Shown in pieces: positions 11,538-21,371 of a DNA stretch of 64,000 nt. The notes beneath the pieces were generated by a model, which was not told the origin of the DNA, ran no database searches, and saw only the letters and a list, made by a program, of their open reading frames with translations. Each line of letters begins with the position of its first letter. Position 1 is the stretch's first letter. Source of the DNA: Hysterium pulicare CBS 123377. Lineage: Eukaryota > Ascomycota > Dothideomycetes > Hysteriales > Hysteriaceae. The stretch spans positions 124,001-188,000 of the forward strand of contig AJFK01000021.1 of assembly GCA_000467715.1 (NCBI GenBank). Direction: 5' to 3'. The translations under genes and the position numbers were made by a program.

Positions 11538-12928
11538 GTTGAAAAACTGACTGGACTAATCACGTGAGGGAGAGAATTGAAAGAATGTATGGAAGAGTAA
11601 ACAGACTGCCAGCAGTGAGGAGCAAGAAATTCGGGCACCATGGGCTCTTTTGATGCGTTTGGAGCGGTGGGCTAGGCTGGAACATGCTGCTGGTGGATAA
11701 ACAGTATCACGCTATCATCGATAGACGGAGTGGGTTTCAGAGCTGTAGGAGATGAAGGGAGGGCTACATCATGTATTGGATGACGCGCGCACGCCCGCGA
11801 AAGAAATGACCGATTAGAGAAACAATACAGCGCCACACGCTGTGAATGATGTATGTGCTTTGCAGAGTTTGCTCTGACCAGCGTAATGATCGCAATACGG
11901 GCAATAGAAACAGTCTTCGCATGACTTGGCATAACAACGACGTACTGTACATATCCCAAACCAGCAACTCAGCCTGAGTGTCTGAAGCCTGGAACAATCG
12001 GAGTCGCAAGCTAAGCTTAATCGCCAATGTCCCTCGACGTCTTGGGCTTCATGCGGCCGTTATTTCTTGCCCTCGATCTGTGGGCGTCTCAACTGGTGAC
12101 TGGTGCGGCTTAGAGAAAGTCCTTGTTTTTTTTCCGATGCATGGATGCGACCGCCACATCTTTCCCGTCGACGGTGGCCGTTTGGAGATTGAAGCGTGTG
12201 CTGTCTCAAGTCGTGGGTATGATCGCCATGCGAAACGGGTCGGAAAGTGAGCGGGCTCGCCACATGCCTCGCGAGGCGCCTCGCTTGGCTTTTGGCCCGC
12301 GCACCCGACTCCACCTTCTCCTGTGCCATTCTTCGCTTGCGCTTCCCTCTCCCAACTCTCAACGCGAGGCTGGGCAAGAGCTTAACCACAGCCCTCCCAC
12401 GCGACCAAACTTCCATCCCGATTCTCCAGTTTCGAAATACTCCTAGGCGGCACGGACAACACGTTACGTAACAACGAGCTCAAGGCTCTAGCCATAAAGA
12501 TGCCTTGGCAGACGGGTTCACGCCTCAGGTTCAGCGCGTAGCAGATTCAGGTATTGATTGATCTTCCACTAATCAATATGGTGATACCTCCCCCTTGGTT
12601 TGAAGTACGCGGTATCGAGGAGAATGCGGAGAACAAGCAAGTCAGGACGAGCAAGCCTAGGCGTCCCTGTCGGCCAAGTGGAGAAGAAGTAATGAAAGGC
12701 GGGCGCGTGTTGAAGTAGTTGACTCCACCAAAGTCTAAACAAGAGATAGATATAAAGAGCTCAAGGCTCTTGCTCTGCTAAGACTTTTCTTTCCTATTCT
12801 CATCAGTTCTTCTTGTCTTCCGTTCATCTGGGATCCGGTTTCTGTTGCTTCTTTCATTCTTTTGAAATATCCTACATTCTTTTTTGCTGCCGGACAGTAA
12901 TTTTTATATTCATTCCTTCCTTTCCACC
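11538..12928. other. Shared upstream region of the UstYa-like and repeat-precursor genes
   Basis: 1.4 kb between divergent genes, so a possible common promoter region. It contains a 14-base direct repeat, GAGCTCAAGGCTCT, at 12476-12489 and 12757-12770, and the TATA element at 12751. No convincing gene is seen inside. Confidence 0.5.
12751..12757 (+). promoter_or_regulatory. TATA-like element of the repeat-precursor gene
   Basis: TATAAAG lies 178 bp upstream of the ATG at 12929 and directly abuts the second copy of the GAGCTCAAGGCTCT repeat. A pyrimidine-rich leader follows, as in strongly expressed fungal genes. Confidence 0.5.
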
Positions 12929-14080
12929 ATGCATTTCTCCACGCTCTCTCAAGCCCTCACCGTCGGACTCTTGGCCTCCGCGCCAGTCGTTTCCGCTTAC
13001 AACTTCGATACTTCCAGTGTCGCTCGACGCTTCGTTGGAAGTCCTGCTGCTCAGGCAGCAAGTGCCATTGTCAACGCTGCCCGTTCCCTCGAGATCCGCC
13101 ATCACAAGGGTAAAACGACCGCTGCGGCTGCGAACACGACCGCGACTGCTGCCGCGAAATGTGCACGAGACCCTCATCATAAGGGACAAGGGGCCACCAA
13201 GAACCCCGCCTGTGCCCGATTTGTATCGGAGGATGCCGTTGACCTCGTGAGCCGAGAGCCGCACCACAAGGGCCAGGCTGGCAAGGCGAAAGCCAAGGGC
13301 AATGCTGCAGCAGCAAACACGACCACTACCGCAACTGCGAAATGTGCCAGGGATCCTCACCACAAGGGACAAGGCAACACGGCATGCGCTCGCGATGTCG
13401 AGGAAGTCGAAGCTGAACTTGAGAAGAGGGAGCCTCACCACAAGGGTCAGGCAGGCAAGGCGAAAGCCAAGGGTAATGCCAACGCTGCGGCCGCTGCAAA
13501 CACTACCACCACCGCTACTACGAAATGCGCCCGCGACCCCCATCACAAGGGACAAGGCAACACAGCCTGTGCCCGAGACGTCGACGAAGTCGTTGAGAAG
13601 AGAGAACCTCACCACAAGGGCCAGGCAGGCAAGGCGAAAGCCAAGGGCAATGCCAACGCTGCCGCCGCCGCAAACACCACGACCACCGCCACCACGAAAT
13701 GTGCCCGCGACCCTCACCACAAGGGCCAGGGAAACACCGCATGCGCTCGCGACGTCGACGAAATCGAGACGCGGGACCCTCACCACAAGGGCCAGGGAGC
13801 CGCAACCGCCAACACAGCTACAACGGCAACGACGAAATGTGCCCGAGACCCGCATCACAAGGGCCAGGGCGCAACTGCAAACACAGCCTGTGCACGCGAC
13901 GTCGACGAAATCACGGCCGAGATCGAGACTCGGGAACCTCATCACAAGGGTCAAGGAGGAAATGCGAAAGCCGCAACTGCCAACGCTGCAGCTGGCAATA
14001 CGACGACGACTGCTACTACGAAGTGTGCGCGGGATCCTCATCATAAGGGCCAGGGAGCTAATGCTGCTGCTTGCAACTAA
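12929..14080 (+). CDS. Secreted precursor with twelve HHKG repeats (candidate processed-peptide or RiPP precursor)
   Basis: Intronless, 383 residues. ATG 12929 is chosen because it opens a clear signal peptide (MHFSTLSQALTVGLLASAPVVSA). HHKG begins at residues 58, 83, 112, 144, 170, 205, 228, 263, 285, 309, 338 and 371. Six copies, in the form CARDPHHKGQG, sit between paired cysteines: C78/C95, C139/C153, C200/C214, C258/C272, C304/C321 and C366/C382. Five others follow an arginine as (E/D)PHHKGQ. Two of these follow Kex2 dibasic KR (166-167, 224-225) and three follow SR or TR (109, 282, 335). A further RR lies at 33-34. Spacers are Ala/Thr/Asn-rich with AKAKG patches. There are no other cysteines. 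This fits a Kex2-processed repeat protein. A UstYa-family oxidase lies next door. The core has no Tyr, unlike known dikaritin cores. Metal binding by the His pairs is another option. Confidence 0.9.
   Translation: MHFSTLSQALTVGLLASAPVVSAYNFDTSSVARRFVGSPAAQAASAIVNAARSLEIRHHKGKTTAAAANTTATAAAKCARDPHHKGQGATKNPACARFVSEDAVDLVSREPHHKGQAGKAKAKGNAAAANTTTTATAKCARDPHHKGQGNTACARDVEEVEAELEKREPHHKGQAGKAKAKGNANAAAAANTTTTATTKCARDPHHKGQGNTACARDVDEVVEKREPHHKGQAGKAKAKGNANAAAAANTTTTATTKCARDPHHKGQGNTACARDVDEIETRDPHHKGQGAATANTATTATTKCARDPHHKGQGATANTACARDVDEITAEIETREPHHKGQGGNAKAATANAAAGNTTTTATTKCARDPHHKGQGANAAACN
13100..14050 (+). repeat. Coding tandem repeats around HHKG motifs
   Basis: About 950 bases of in-frame direct repeats. 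The central two units (from about 13430 and 13604) are nearly identical over more than 100 bases, with mostly third-position differences. That pattern suggests recent unit duplication under protein-level constraint. Outer units vary in spacer length. Confidence 0.9.
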
Positions 14081-15101
14081 ACGATGATCAGAGCAACTGG
14101 TTGAGATGAGATGGAGGGAAGGGAGGGGAGGATGACTGGGGACGCGGAAGAACGATGGGCTTGGTGAATTTAACTCTTGCTATTTTTTTGTATATTTGCA
14201 GTATGGCGGAAACCCGGTATTCCTTGTGTATAAAAACACCGTACAATGATGAGAACTCCTTTGATGAGAATGATTCCTTCTTTCCATTTCTTGCACCGTG
14301 ATATCTGCACATGGTTGACCTGACATGTTGAGATGAGGTTATGTGGGCAGGTAACTCTTACCGAGATACTTCTTTCATCTCAAGCCGAGGATAACGATAT
14401 CGTCCACGCGATATAGACTAGATGCTCCCCCAGTCTAATCTTCCAGTAGAGCAGTCATGAACCATTGACCATACCTAAGGCATGAACCTGCTCATCCCTC
14501 CCAAATCTCGGAGCGTTTGAAACGAGGTGACGTGGATGGGAAAGAATTCGCGAAAGTCGAGGATCAAGTGCGTCGTGTGTCGTGCATGTTTCGTTACTGA
14601 CGCACCATTAAGCCACTGTCGCTAAGAGTCCTTCTTTGGTGATGGATAGTAGCGCTTGCTTTGGCAATGCTATCCTCGTTTCGGAAGCGGAGTATCCTGC
14701 GGCCGGTATCCCTGAATCGATTGAGTGTCTGAGGTGTTGTTCTGCTTTGGCTGGAAGGGGGAATCGGCATCTTAGGTATTGAATGCCGTAGCAAGTCGGT
14801 TGTACCTAGTCGATGAGGAAGCGCTTATTGTCAAATGATTCGACAACGAACCTCGAGAATGCTCGGTCTGTGAATGGGCGCATCTTTTGCAGCTTTCTCT
14901 CCGCACCTTCTTTCGTAGCGGTACAGTTATGTGGACTTCGCTTCCGAAGTTTTGACCAGAAGCTGCTTGGACGCCGATTCAGAGGAAGTGGCAGCTTCTC
15001 GATAATAGTTATCACTTCCAGCTCACAACGGCTCGAATTTCTTGGAAATATCGCTGCCGATTAGAATAAGTCACGAAATGGTGAAACCTTATACGCTCCC
15101 C
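14081..15101. other. Intergenic with a diverged flank repeat
   Basis: 3' flank of the repeat-precursor gene. Around 14450-14650 the sequence resembles 17280-17440 over roughly 100-150 bases with many mismatches. No supported gene. Confidence 0.4.
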
Positions 15102-16482
15102 TCACCGCACCTGACCACCACCCGTAGTGGTAACCGAATTCATCGTCGTGAGTGTTATATCCTCAGGGTACATGCGTCTCCGCTCATAGGAGTGCTGCTC
15201 TCTGTCAGGCAAATTCGACAACGGAAGATCACTCCGACCGCCGGCAGATTTAACGGATCGCGCAGACGACGACCAAGATCGCAAGGAGAGTTTGCCGCGA
15301 AAAGTCTTGATGATGCTATCGACAGCATGCGTTTTGAACAGACCACGCATGGTGGGGAGGCATGCAGCCATCAGACCTAGGTTCGCTTCGATCATGCCCC
15401 AGAATAGGACTGTCGTGTTGACGACTAGGGGTAGTGAGTCTATGTTTGGAAACGGGTTGCGGGTGCACGTACGAAGTCCATCTACGTCGCTATCGGCGGC
15501 GGTAGATGCCCAAACTACTCTCGCCAATCGCATGGCGGAGGCTGCGACGGCGCTGTCGTTGTGAGCTAAGATTTATATGTATCGTAAAGTGGTTCGGACT
15601 TACATCGCTCCCAGTAGGAAAATCATTATCACTGCAAATTTTCGCTGGGTGGTTAAATGCAGCTTCCAGACCTATTCAGGAGTCAGCATACATCCTTACG
15701 GCATAAACAGTCCCTCCATACCAGAGGCACAGGAAGTGCTATGATGAAGACATCAATCAAGAAGTCAGAAATCGAGATACCAAGATTCAATTTCCAAGTG
15801 TCCACGCAAGGTCCCTCGTCGCTCGCATACGGCCAGCTCCAAAAGCCCGATATGGGATGGCAGCCAAATGTCCACGGGAGCCCGAATGCCAGTGTCCAGA
15901 TAGCGAGGAACCCGAGCGCAAACACCATGACGAGATTGACCTTGTCTTCGTAATCGGACTTGTCGATGACGAAAACGCGTCTGTAGAGGAGAATGAAGCT
16001 GGATTTGACGAGCCATATCGTGGGGAAGAATAAAAGGGACCAGATGTAGAAAAGCTAGCGCTGGTTAGCACAACTGGTCCTATGATTCCTGGACGACTTC
16101 ATTTACCTCTAGGCTTCCGCTCACGGTAGAGTTGTATGTTTCTCCGGTGAAATCATCGGGTACGGGATACCCAACATAATGCTTCGCGATGCCTAAGAGA
16201 ATTAGAATCGCTTTAGTAGGGAAGTTGGGCTTTTCGAACCGACAATTAGACAAGAGGCGAGACCGAGAACGAATGTCTGGCATCAAGTTAGCCTCCGTAG
16301 AATAGTAGCAAAACAAATAAGCGTACCAATGCTACCAAGGCAGACCAATCATCCGCCTTGAGAGATTGACGGAGTGTTCGTCTCGTGTAAAACCGTAGCC
16401 CGACAACCAAGAGATCCAGGACGGTGAGAAAAATGATCACTGCCTGCAAGGTGGACGGCGACGCAGTCTCCAACAACTTCAT
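15102..16482 (-). CDS. Rhodopsin-domain (PTH11-type) seven-transmembrane protein
   Basis: Seven exons: 16482-16327, 16276-16240, 16192-16107, 16054-15722, 15671-15604, 15552-15473 and 15424-15102. All junctions are GT..AG and the frame closes exactly, giving 360 residues. Order of features: first helix AVIIFLTVLDLLVVGLRFY, then RRTLRQSLKADDWSAL, the family's basic and acidic loop. Next come FVLGLASCLIVGIAKHY, LFYIWSLLFFPTIWLVKSSFILLY, NLVMVFALGFLAIWTLAF and a Cys-containing outer loop. Two last helices precede a basic Ser-rich cytosolic tail. This is the fungal rhodopsin-domain family (PF20684) related to PTH11 receptors. Ligand unknown. It lies 1 kb downstream of the repeat precursor on the opposite strand. 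Confidence 0.88.
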
Positions 16483-16524
16483 CTTTCCAGACGCGCACTG
16501 ACTTCCTAGATCTGGGGTGGGGAG

Positions 16525-17146
16525 CTAGAGGCAGACGTAAAATGCGCGGGAAGATGGTAAGATGGAAAGCAGGATAAGATCGGGTTCATCTGATATATGA
16601 GGATGACTTGCATGGCGCCGAGCAGGCCAATGTTCTTGCCGCCCGCTAAGGCGACACTCTCGAGATAGTCGTAGCATAGCTGGATCTGACGGCGAAGCCA
16701 TTTGGGAGTAGGCATAAATGGTTTCGCCACACAACAGCTGCAGTTTCTCGTATAAAACGGACAGCTCGTAAGGCACGACTGAACCCATCAAGGGATAGAG
16801 TCCATGATGATTGGGAGGTTGTTTCACTGGCGCTTCGCATATGGGTGTGGTTGGTCGAGTGTTTGGTCGCGGGATAGGGCGTAGCTGGGCATTTTTTCTT
16901 ACTTCGCCATGCTGCCCCTGCAAAGCCTCATGCACGTCAGACAAATATATTATTCCGTCCCAGACGAGGTAACTGGATGCTTACTGTAGCTGTTTCTGGA
17001 GTTTGTTTGATTGGTTTCAACGACATGGAGAGCTGCGACAGCGCTGAGTAATCATCGGCTGCGGACGGCAGTTGCGATGCCTGCATCGCAGCATCATGAG
17101 GCTGATTACAAAAGTCTTTTATGAAGAGTTTCTTTCCCTTCTTCAT
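16525..17146 (-). CDS. Hypothetical protein, possibly frame-disrupted
   Basis: ATG at 17146. One intron, 16984-16918, with donor GTAAGC and acceptor TTTGCAG, gives 184 residues. The N-terminal half is Lys/Ser/Gln-rich with no clear domain; the middle is LMGSVVPYELSVLYEKLQLL. From about 16680 a different frame (to 16506) has more protein-like character, including WLRRQIQLCYDYLESVALA and NIGLLGAMQVILIYQM, whereas this frame becomes Arg/Ser/His-rich. A one-base frameshift or an unrecognised intron near 16690 is therefore likely. I cannot name the family. Confidence 0.35.
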
Positions 17147-17694
17147 GCCTCGTAAAATAAGAGGAGAATGAAATGATATAAAGTCCCAGGGAAACTAGGC
17201 ATTGTAAGGTAACTACCTGTCTCAAACCACGGAAACAACAACAACTTCTATGAGATACAGAGCCCCATACATCCAATCTTCGTAGACCATAACAATCTCA
17301 CAGCCGATGCATTATCACCTTCTTCGAACTTTGGAGTGTGGAACAAGGTGACACGAACGGGAAAAGATTTTGCGCACTCGGGCAGTACCCTTATGATGTG
17401 AAGGTTTCGTTGTGGACGCGCTATTCACCCGTTAATAGGACTTTCTCGAGTGGCCAAGCCAAACGATTTTCGCATACTAGAGTCGTCTTAGCTGCTTGAC
17501 GGATGAATACGACTCGTGGTCCGGATGAAAGTCTTTTTGGTGATCGCTGCGGCCGGTGTGAGATGCAATCTTGGGGACTGCATGAGGTCAATCTATGCCA
17601 AGCACCATCGTAGCTCAAACAGGGGTGCCCGAGACCATGATGAGTGTCAACCGAACCTCTACTATCCCTGGCGTAAGTTATTTAACTTAAATCC
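17147..17694. other. Intergenic, nothing coding recognised
   Basis: The first part is the leader of the 16525-17146 gene and contains the second copy of the diverged flank repeat (17280-17440). Confidence 0.4.
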
Positions 17695-17976
17695 TCACTC
17701 ATTGACAACTCTCGGCCGCAGTCTCTGTCCCTCATCACCCGCTAACTCCACCGGACTGCGAGCAGCCATCTCACCAACTTGCGATGCGTGCACAGGACGT
17801 CCTGTACCCAATTCAGGAACTTGTCTCGTTCCTATCGGACTCCTAGTAGCCATTTCACTAACACCCGTCATCTCCACCTCTTGTGCTTCTAACTCCTGCC
17901 TCCCAGGTCCGGCCTCCTCGCCCGACACTTCAGCGAGGTGTTGCTGCTCGGGGACATGGTAACCCTGTTGATACTA
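17695..17976 (-). other. Open frame continuing past the TAG of the upstream gene
   Basis: Immediately after the TAG at 17976-17974 the same frame stays open for about 92 more codons, to TGA at 17697-17695. It has a low-complexity, Glu/Gly/Ser-rich composition (EVSGEEAGPGRQELEAQEVEM) typical of cytoplasmic tails in this protein type. This looks like the former C-terminal tail of the 17974-18878 gene. Confidence 0.5.
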
Positions 17977-18878
17977 CCATGGTTGCTGGTGTTCATATTT
18001 GGGATCTTGAGGATAGTCATGATTTGCCGTGGTAGATTTAGTAGCTGTGGTGCTAGGCACGGGGTCCTCGAGCGTTCGCTGTTGTTGAGCTCGCCTGCTA
18101 CGACGACGCCGGAGGAGAAAGAAAACGATGGAGAGGAGAGCTATAAGAGCGACGGCTCCTACTGACACACCGATGCCTATGGAGGCGCCGGTGGAGAGAC
18201 CGCTGGATGAAGAAGAAGTGGAAGAAGAAGAGGGACGAGAAGAGGAAGTGGAGCGAGATGGTGGTACTGAAGTAGTAGCAGCAACGGGAGTCTAAATGCC
18301 TTCGTTAGCAATGAATCCTTCTTATCATGCATATTTCCCAGACCGTTAACATCCAGCAAGGACCTCTTACATACCTGAATCGTCGAAAACTTCCGATCAT
18401 CAATAACCCCCAGCTTCGTAAAATTAAACTTCTGCCCCTCCTGCTCCCCCGTAATATTATTGGACATAGCCATCATCCCCGCATCCTTAACAAACAAATT
18501 CCAATCACTCCCGTTCGCTAGATTACTCATACTGAAAAACCCATCTTTGAAACTCTCTACATTCCAATACACTTCGTCTCCCGCAAACGTCGCGTTCTCG
18601 ATCACCGCCGTCGTGCCTCCCGTCTGGCTTTCAGAAGACGTGTTGGTGTACACGCCTAGGTAGGCGCTGGGACCAGAGGCTACGGACCGCAAGATGTAGG
18701 TTGAGTTTACAGATGGGAAGAGCTGCCAGCGTTGGAGGGGCGCAGAGGTGTTTGTGAGTTGAAAGAAGACGGCGCCGGTGTGGCCGCCGCTGTTGAGGCT
18801 TGTTCCGGCCATGGAAAGGGTGGTTTTGAAGGTGCCGACGGAGATTTGGTACCATTGGTTTTGGTCGAAAAGAGGCAT
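17974..18878 (-). CDS. Single-pass membrane protein with lectin-like ectodomain; tail cut by in-frame TAG
   Basis: Exons 18878-18375 and 18291-17974, with intron GTATGT..TTTAG, give 273 residues to the first stop. The N-terminal domain (1-160, starting MPLFDQNQWYQISVG) is the beta-trefoil-like ectodomain of a fungal membrane family. Recognisable pieces include QRWQLFPSVNSTYILR, VYWNVESFKDGFFSMSNL and DWNLFVKDAGMMAMSNNI. A Ser/Thr stalk and a transmembrane helix follow (about 205-228, IGIGVSVGAVALIALLSIVFFLL), with an RRRRSRR stop-transfer patch. No cleavable signal peptide is visible, so membrane insertion probably relies on this helix. ATG 18878 is the first ATG in frame; the upstream open stretch lacks one. 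The in-frame TAG at 17976-17974 may be a recent nonsense change, because the frame stays open beyond it. Confidence 0.75.
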
Positions 18879-19801
18879 CGTGGAGGAGGACGGGAGTTGG
18901 TTTTGGAGTATGGGATGCGAGAGGGGGGATTGGGGGAAAGAGATGAGATTGGCGATTAACTGGGCCGGTACGAAGTTGGCGTTTGGAGAGACGATATATC
19001 GATATGTACAAGTCAAGTAAGGATTGTCCTTCACAAAGAAGGCGTATTAGGATATCAGCGCTGTGAATAAGAAGCCAATGAGTGAGACAATCTGCAGGAT
19101 TAAGTGATATTGTGGTAGGTAAGAAGAAGATATCTGTCTACATTGTATAAATATAAGGCGACCATAGACTAAGCCGGATAGGCTATCTGTAACTTCAAAA
19201 GCTTAGCCTTGAAGATGTATGCGAAGTGCGAGAGATCGGAAATAGAGAAGCACGCGGATTGGTCGCCACGCTGTGGCTGGGATAAGGTTAACATGCAAGG
19301 CTGAGTGCATCCATGCAGTAGCAACAGCGGCGGGTTAAGATCGTCGCCTAAAGTAGATTAGCCGGACAAATATAGATATTGGGTTGGAGGGAGCCAAACA
19401 GATTGCCCTGTAGATTTAGGTTCCAGATCCAAGGGTGCGAACGCCTGAAAATGGTAACATGAATTGAACACCACGTGAAATATGGTGGAGGGATGTCCCC
19501 AAAAAAAATCAGTCTATAAGAAGAGAAAAGAGATATGGATATTGGACGTAGTTCGTCAACGATGGCTCGCTTTGGGTATCACTGATACCCGCTAATGAAT
19601 TCGACCTCGTTCCCAAGCTGGAATCCGAGTGGTAAATAGAGAGGATATCGATAATTTCCTCTCGAACACAACAAACACTGCCTCTTCGGAAGTAGTTCCT
19701 ATCTCGAGTATGACTTCGAGTCCTTCTCCGCGCGGCCTCGGACTCTTCGTGCATCGAGGATTGGGTCCTCCTTCCTATTTCCCATGCCCTTTCAAATCAT
19801 T
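18879..19801. other. Intergenic, nothing recognised
   Basis: Promoter side of the lectin-like gene and 3' flank of the next gene. A poly-A run lies at about 19501-19508. No supported open frame. Confidence 0.45.
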
Positions 19802-20532
19802 TCATACAGATGAAACGATTGGCGATGCTGGCAATTCCTGCGGCGGAGGACTCCCTGGTGCATTCACATGATCCGCCTTTTTCGTACTCTTCGTACTCCC
19901 AAACGTCGATTTCAACCAACCAGGCTTCGGACTCGCAAACCCACCCGTTCCAGATGCGGGTAGTTCAGCAACTGCCGGCGTCGTAGGCGGAATATTCAGT
20001 TCACCACTTGGATCCTGAATCTTCTTCCCAGCGCCTGCCGTTGGGTCATCTACCCTCCTCTTCCGATCTTTTCGCTTGCCAAGTATATATCCGGTGATTG
20101 CTCCTGCGATCGCGATTACGCCGAGGGGAATACCGACTCCAATGCCTATTTTTGCGCCCCTCATCAAGCCAGATTTTGACTTCTTTCGTGGTACAAAAGT
20201 CGCTGTAGCTGTTCCCGAAGTGACACTTTTGGTAGCCGAGCCGGATGCGCCGGTCTTCGTCGCTGTTCTACTGGAGGTTCGTTAGCTTTGATCGGAAGAG
20301 AACGAGGACCACGGTAGAGGCCTTGAGGCAGTTCGCGATCGGCTAATCGCCATCACCACAATGTGCTCTCTTTCTGACCGGAGTGTAGGAAGTAATTAGT
20401 ATACCTTCTGGTTCTCGCAGCAGTTGAACTAACTTCCTTTCGTGACTGCTCCCTCGGAATAATTTCTGGGTATACAGCCAGCACAGTCCAGGCGCCCAAG
20501 AACAGCAGCGTCAACAGAAGACTCAAACGCAT
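19802..20532 (-). CDS. Small type I membrane protein of unknown function
   Basis: ATG at 20532 opens a strong signal peptide (MRLSLLLTLLFLGAWTVLA). Exon 1 is 20532-20405. A 137-bp intron (GTATAC..CCAGTAG, with CTAAC branch site) follows; CCAG three bases earlier is an equally framed alternative. Exon 2 runs to TGA at 19804. Length is 197 residues: a Ser/Thr-rich ectodomain, a transmembrane helix (GIGVGIPLGVIAIAGAITGYIL), a basic GKRKDRKRR patch and a Pro-rich cytosolic tail. The layout is like the neighbouring 17974-18878 protein, but without a lectin-like domain. Possibly a wall or surface sensor; not assigned. Confidence 0.65.
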
Positions 20533-21371
20533 TCTTGAGAAAATCGGCAGCTGTCCGCCGAGATAGATTGAAGGAAAGAGGAAGAAGCTTCCAGTATCAT
20601 GAGCGGAATGGAGAGAAGATTAAATGGAAATGAACTGCACGGACAGGGCGACGTGACGTAGGCACTGCAGCCGGCCCGAATGTCAGGAAACCATAGCACA
20701 GAAAGGGTATTCGCCCATAGCGAGGCTGAGTCGCATGCACAGCCTAGGACGGCGATAGGTGGGCCTGGCGCACCGCCTGGCGATCGTGCATAAATCTGAA
20801 ACTCAAAGCTGCAAGCTAATCGAAAGAGGCAAAGGGCTTCAATTGAACAGTCCGTCATGTTCATTGTGCCGAAAAGCACATGATGCACAATGGGAATAAA
20901 CATCATAATTTGTTGGAGATTCAAACTCCTAGAAGGCTACAAAGCACAAACTTGATATCCGCCGAGGGCCAGAGACGTCTTAAGAAGTGTGTTACCAAGG
21001 TCAAACGATGTGCGCGGCCGAGTCATCGCAAGCAAAGTTGATAAGGAACCTAGAATTCAGCGACGTATTACGCCCATTGCGTTGTATCGTAACAGGACAT
21101 CGAAATACCTAGCTGCCTTTCTTTTCTACAAACCTTCCAACTTCCTAAATTATCTTTGACTGACTCGTTCAATAAGGGTATGTAGAACTAGTTTATCATC
21201 ATAACGAGAGAAATGTAGCGGGCTGCATTCGGCATTCGGCAAAATATTCAAGATCTAGGCCATGGCGAGCCTTGTGGAGTTTAATAGGTATATACATGCT
21301 GACTATAACCGGCGTTTGTTCTCTCCTTCCTGGGACATTAAAGAGCTGATACTGATCAGGGATTCACTCCA
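20533..21371. other. Intergenic, nothing recognised
   Basis: A 133-codon minus-strand frame (20523-20924) overlaps the promoter of the preceding gene and lacks support. The rest is the 3' flank of the ankyrin gene. Confidence 0.4.

Noticed and set aside
12872-14044. 390-codon open frame antisense to the repeat precursor, and a 261-codon shifted frame on the same strand
   Set aside because: Both are by-products of the GC-rich coding repeats. Neither has a signal peptide or domain, and the precursor frame explains the codon pattern.
13100-14050. Direct repeats that could suggest a CRISPR-like or satellite array
   Set aside because: The repeats are in frame inside a signal-peptide protein, differ mostly at third positions, and the genome is fungal.
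12929-14080. Identity as the alpha-type mating pheromone precursor
   Set aside because: Layout and the C..GQ..C spacing are reminiscent, but the tryptophan-flanked WCxxxGQxCW core of filamentous ascomycetes is absent and the loops are longer.
20523-20924. 133-codon minus-strand open frame
   Set aside because: It overlaps the start and promoter of a well-supported gene in another frame, and has no motif.
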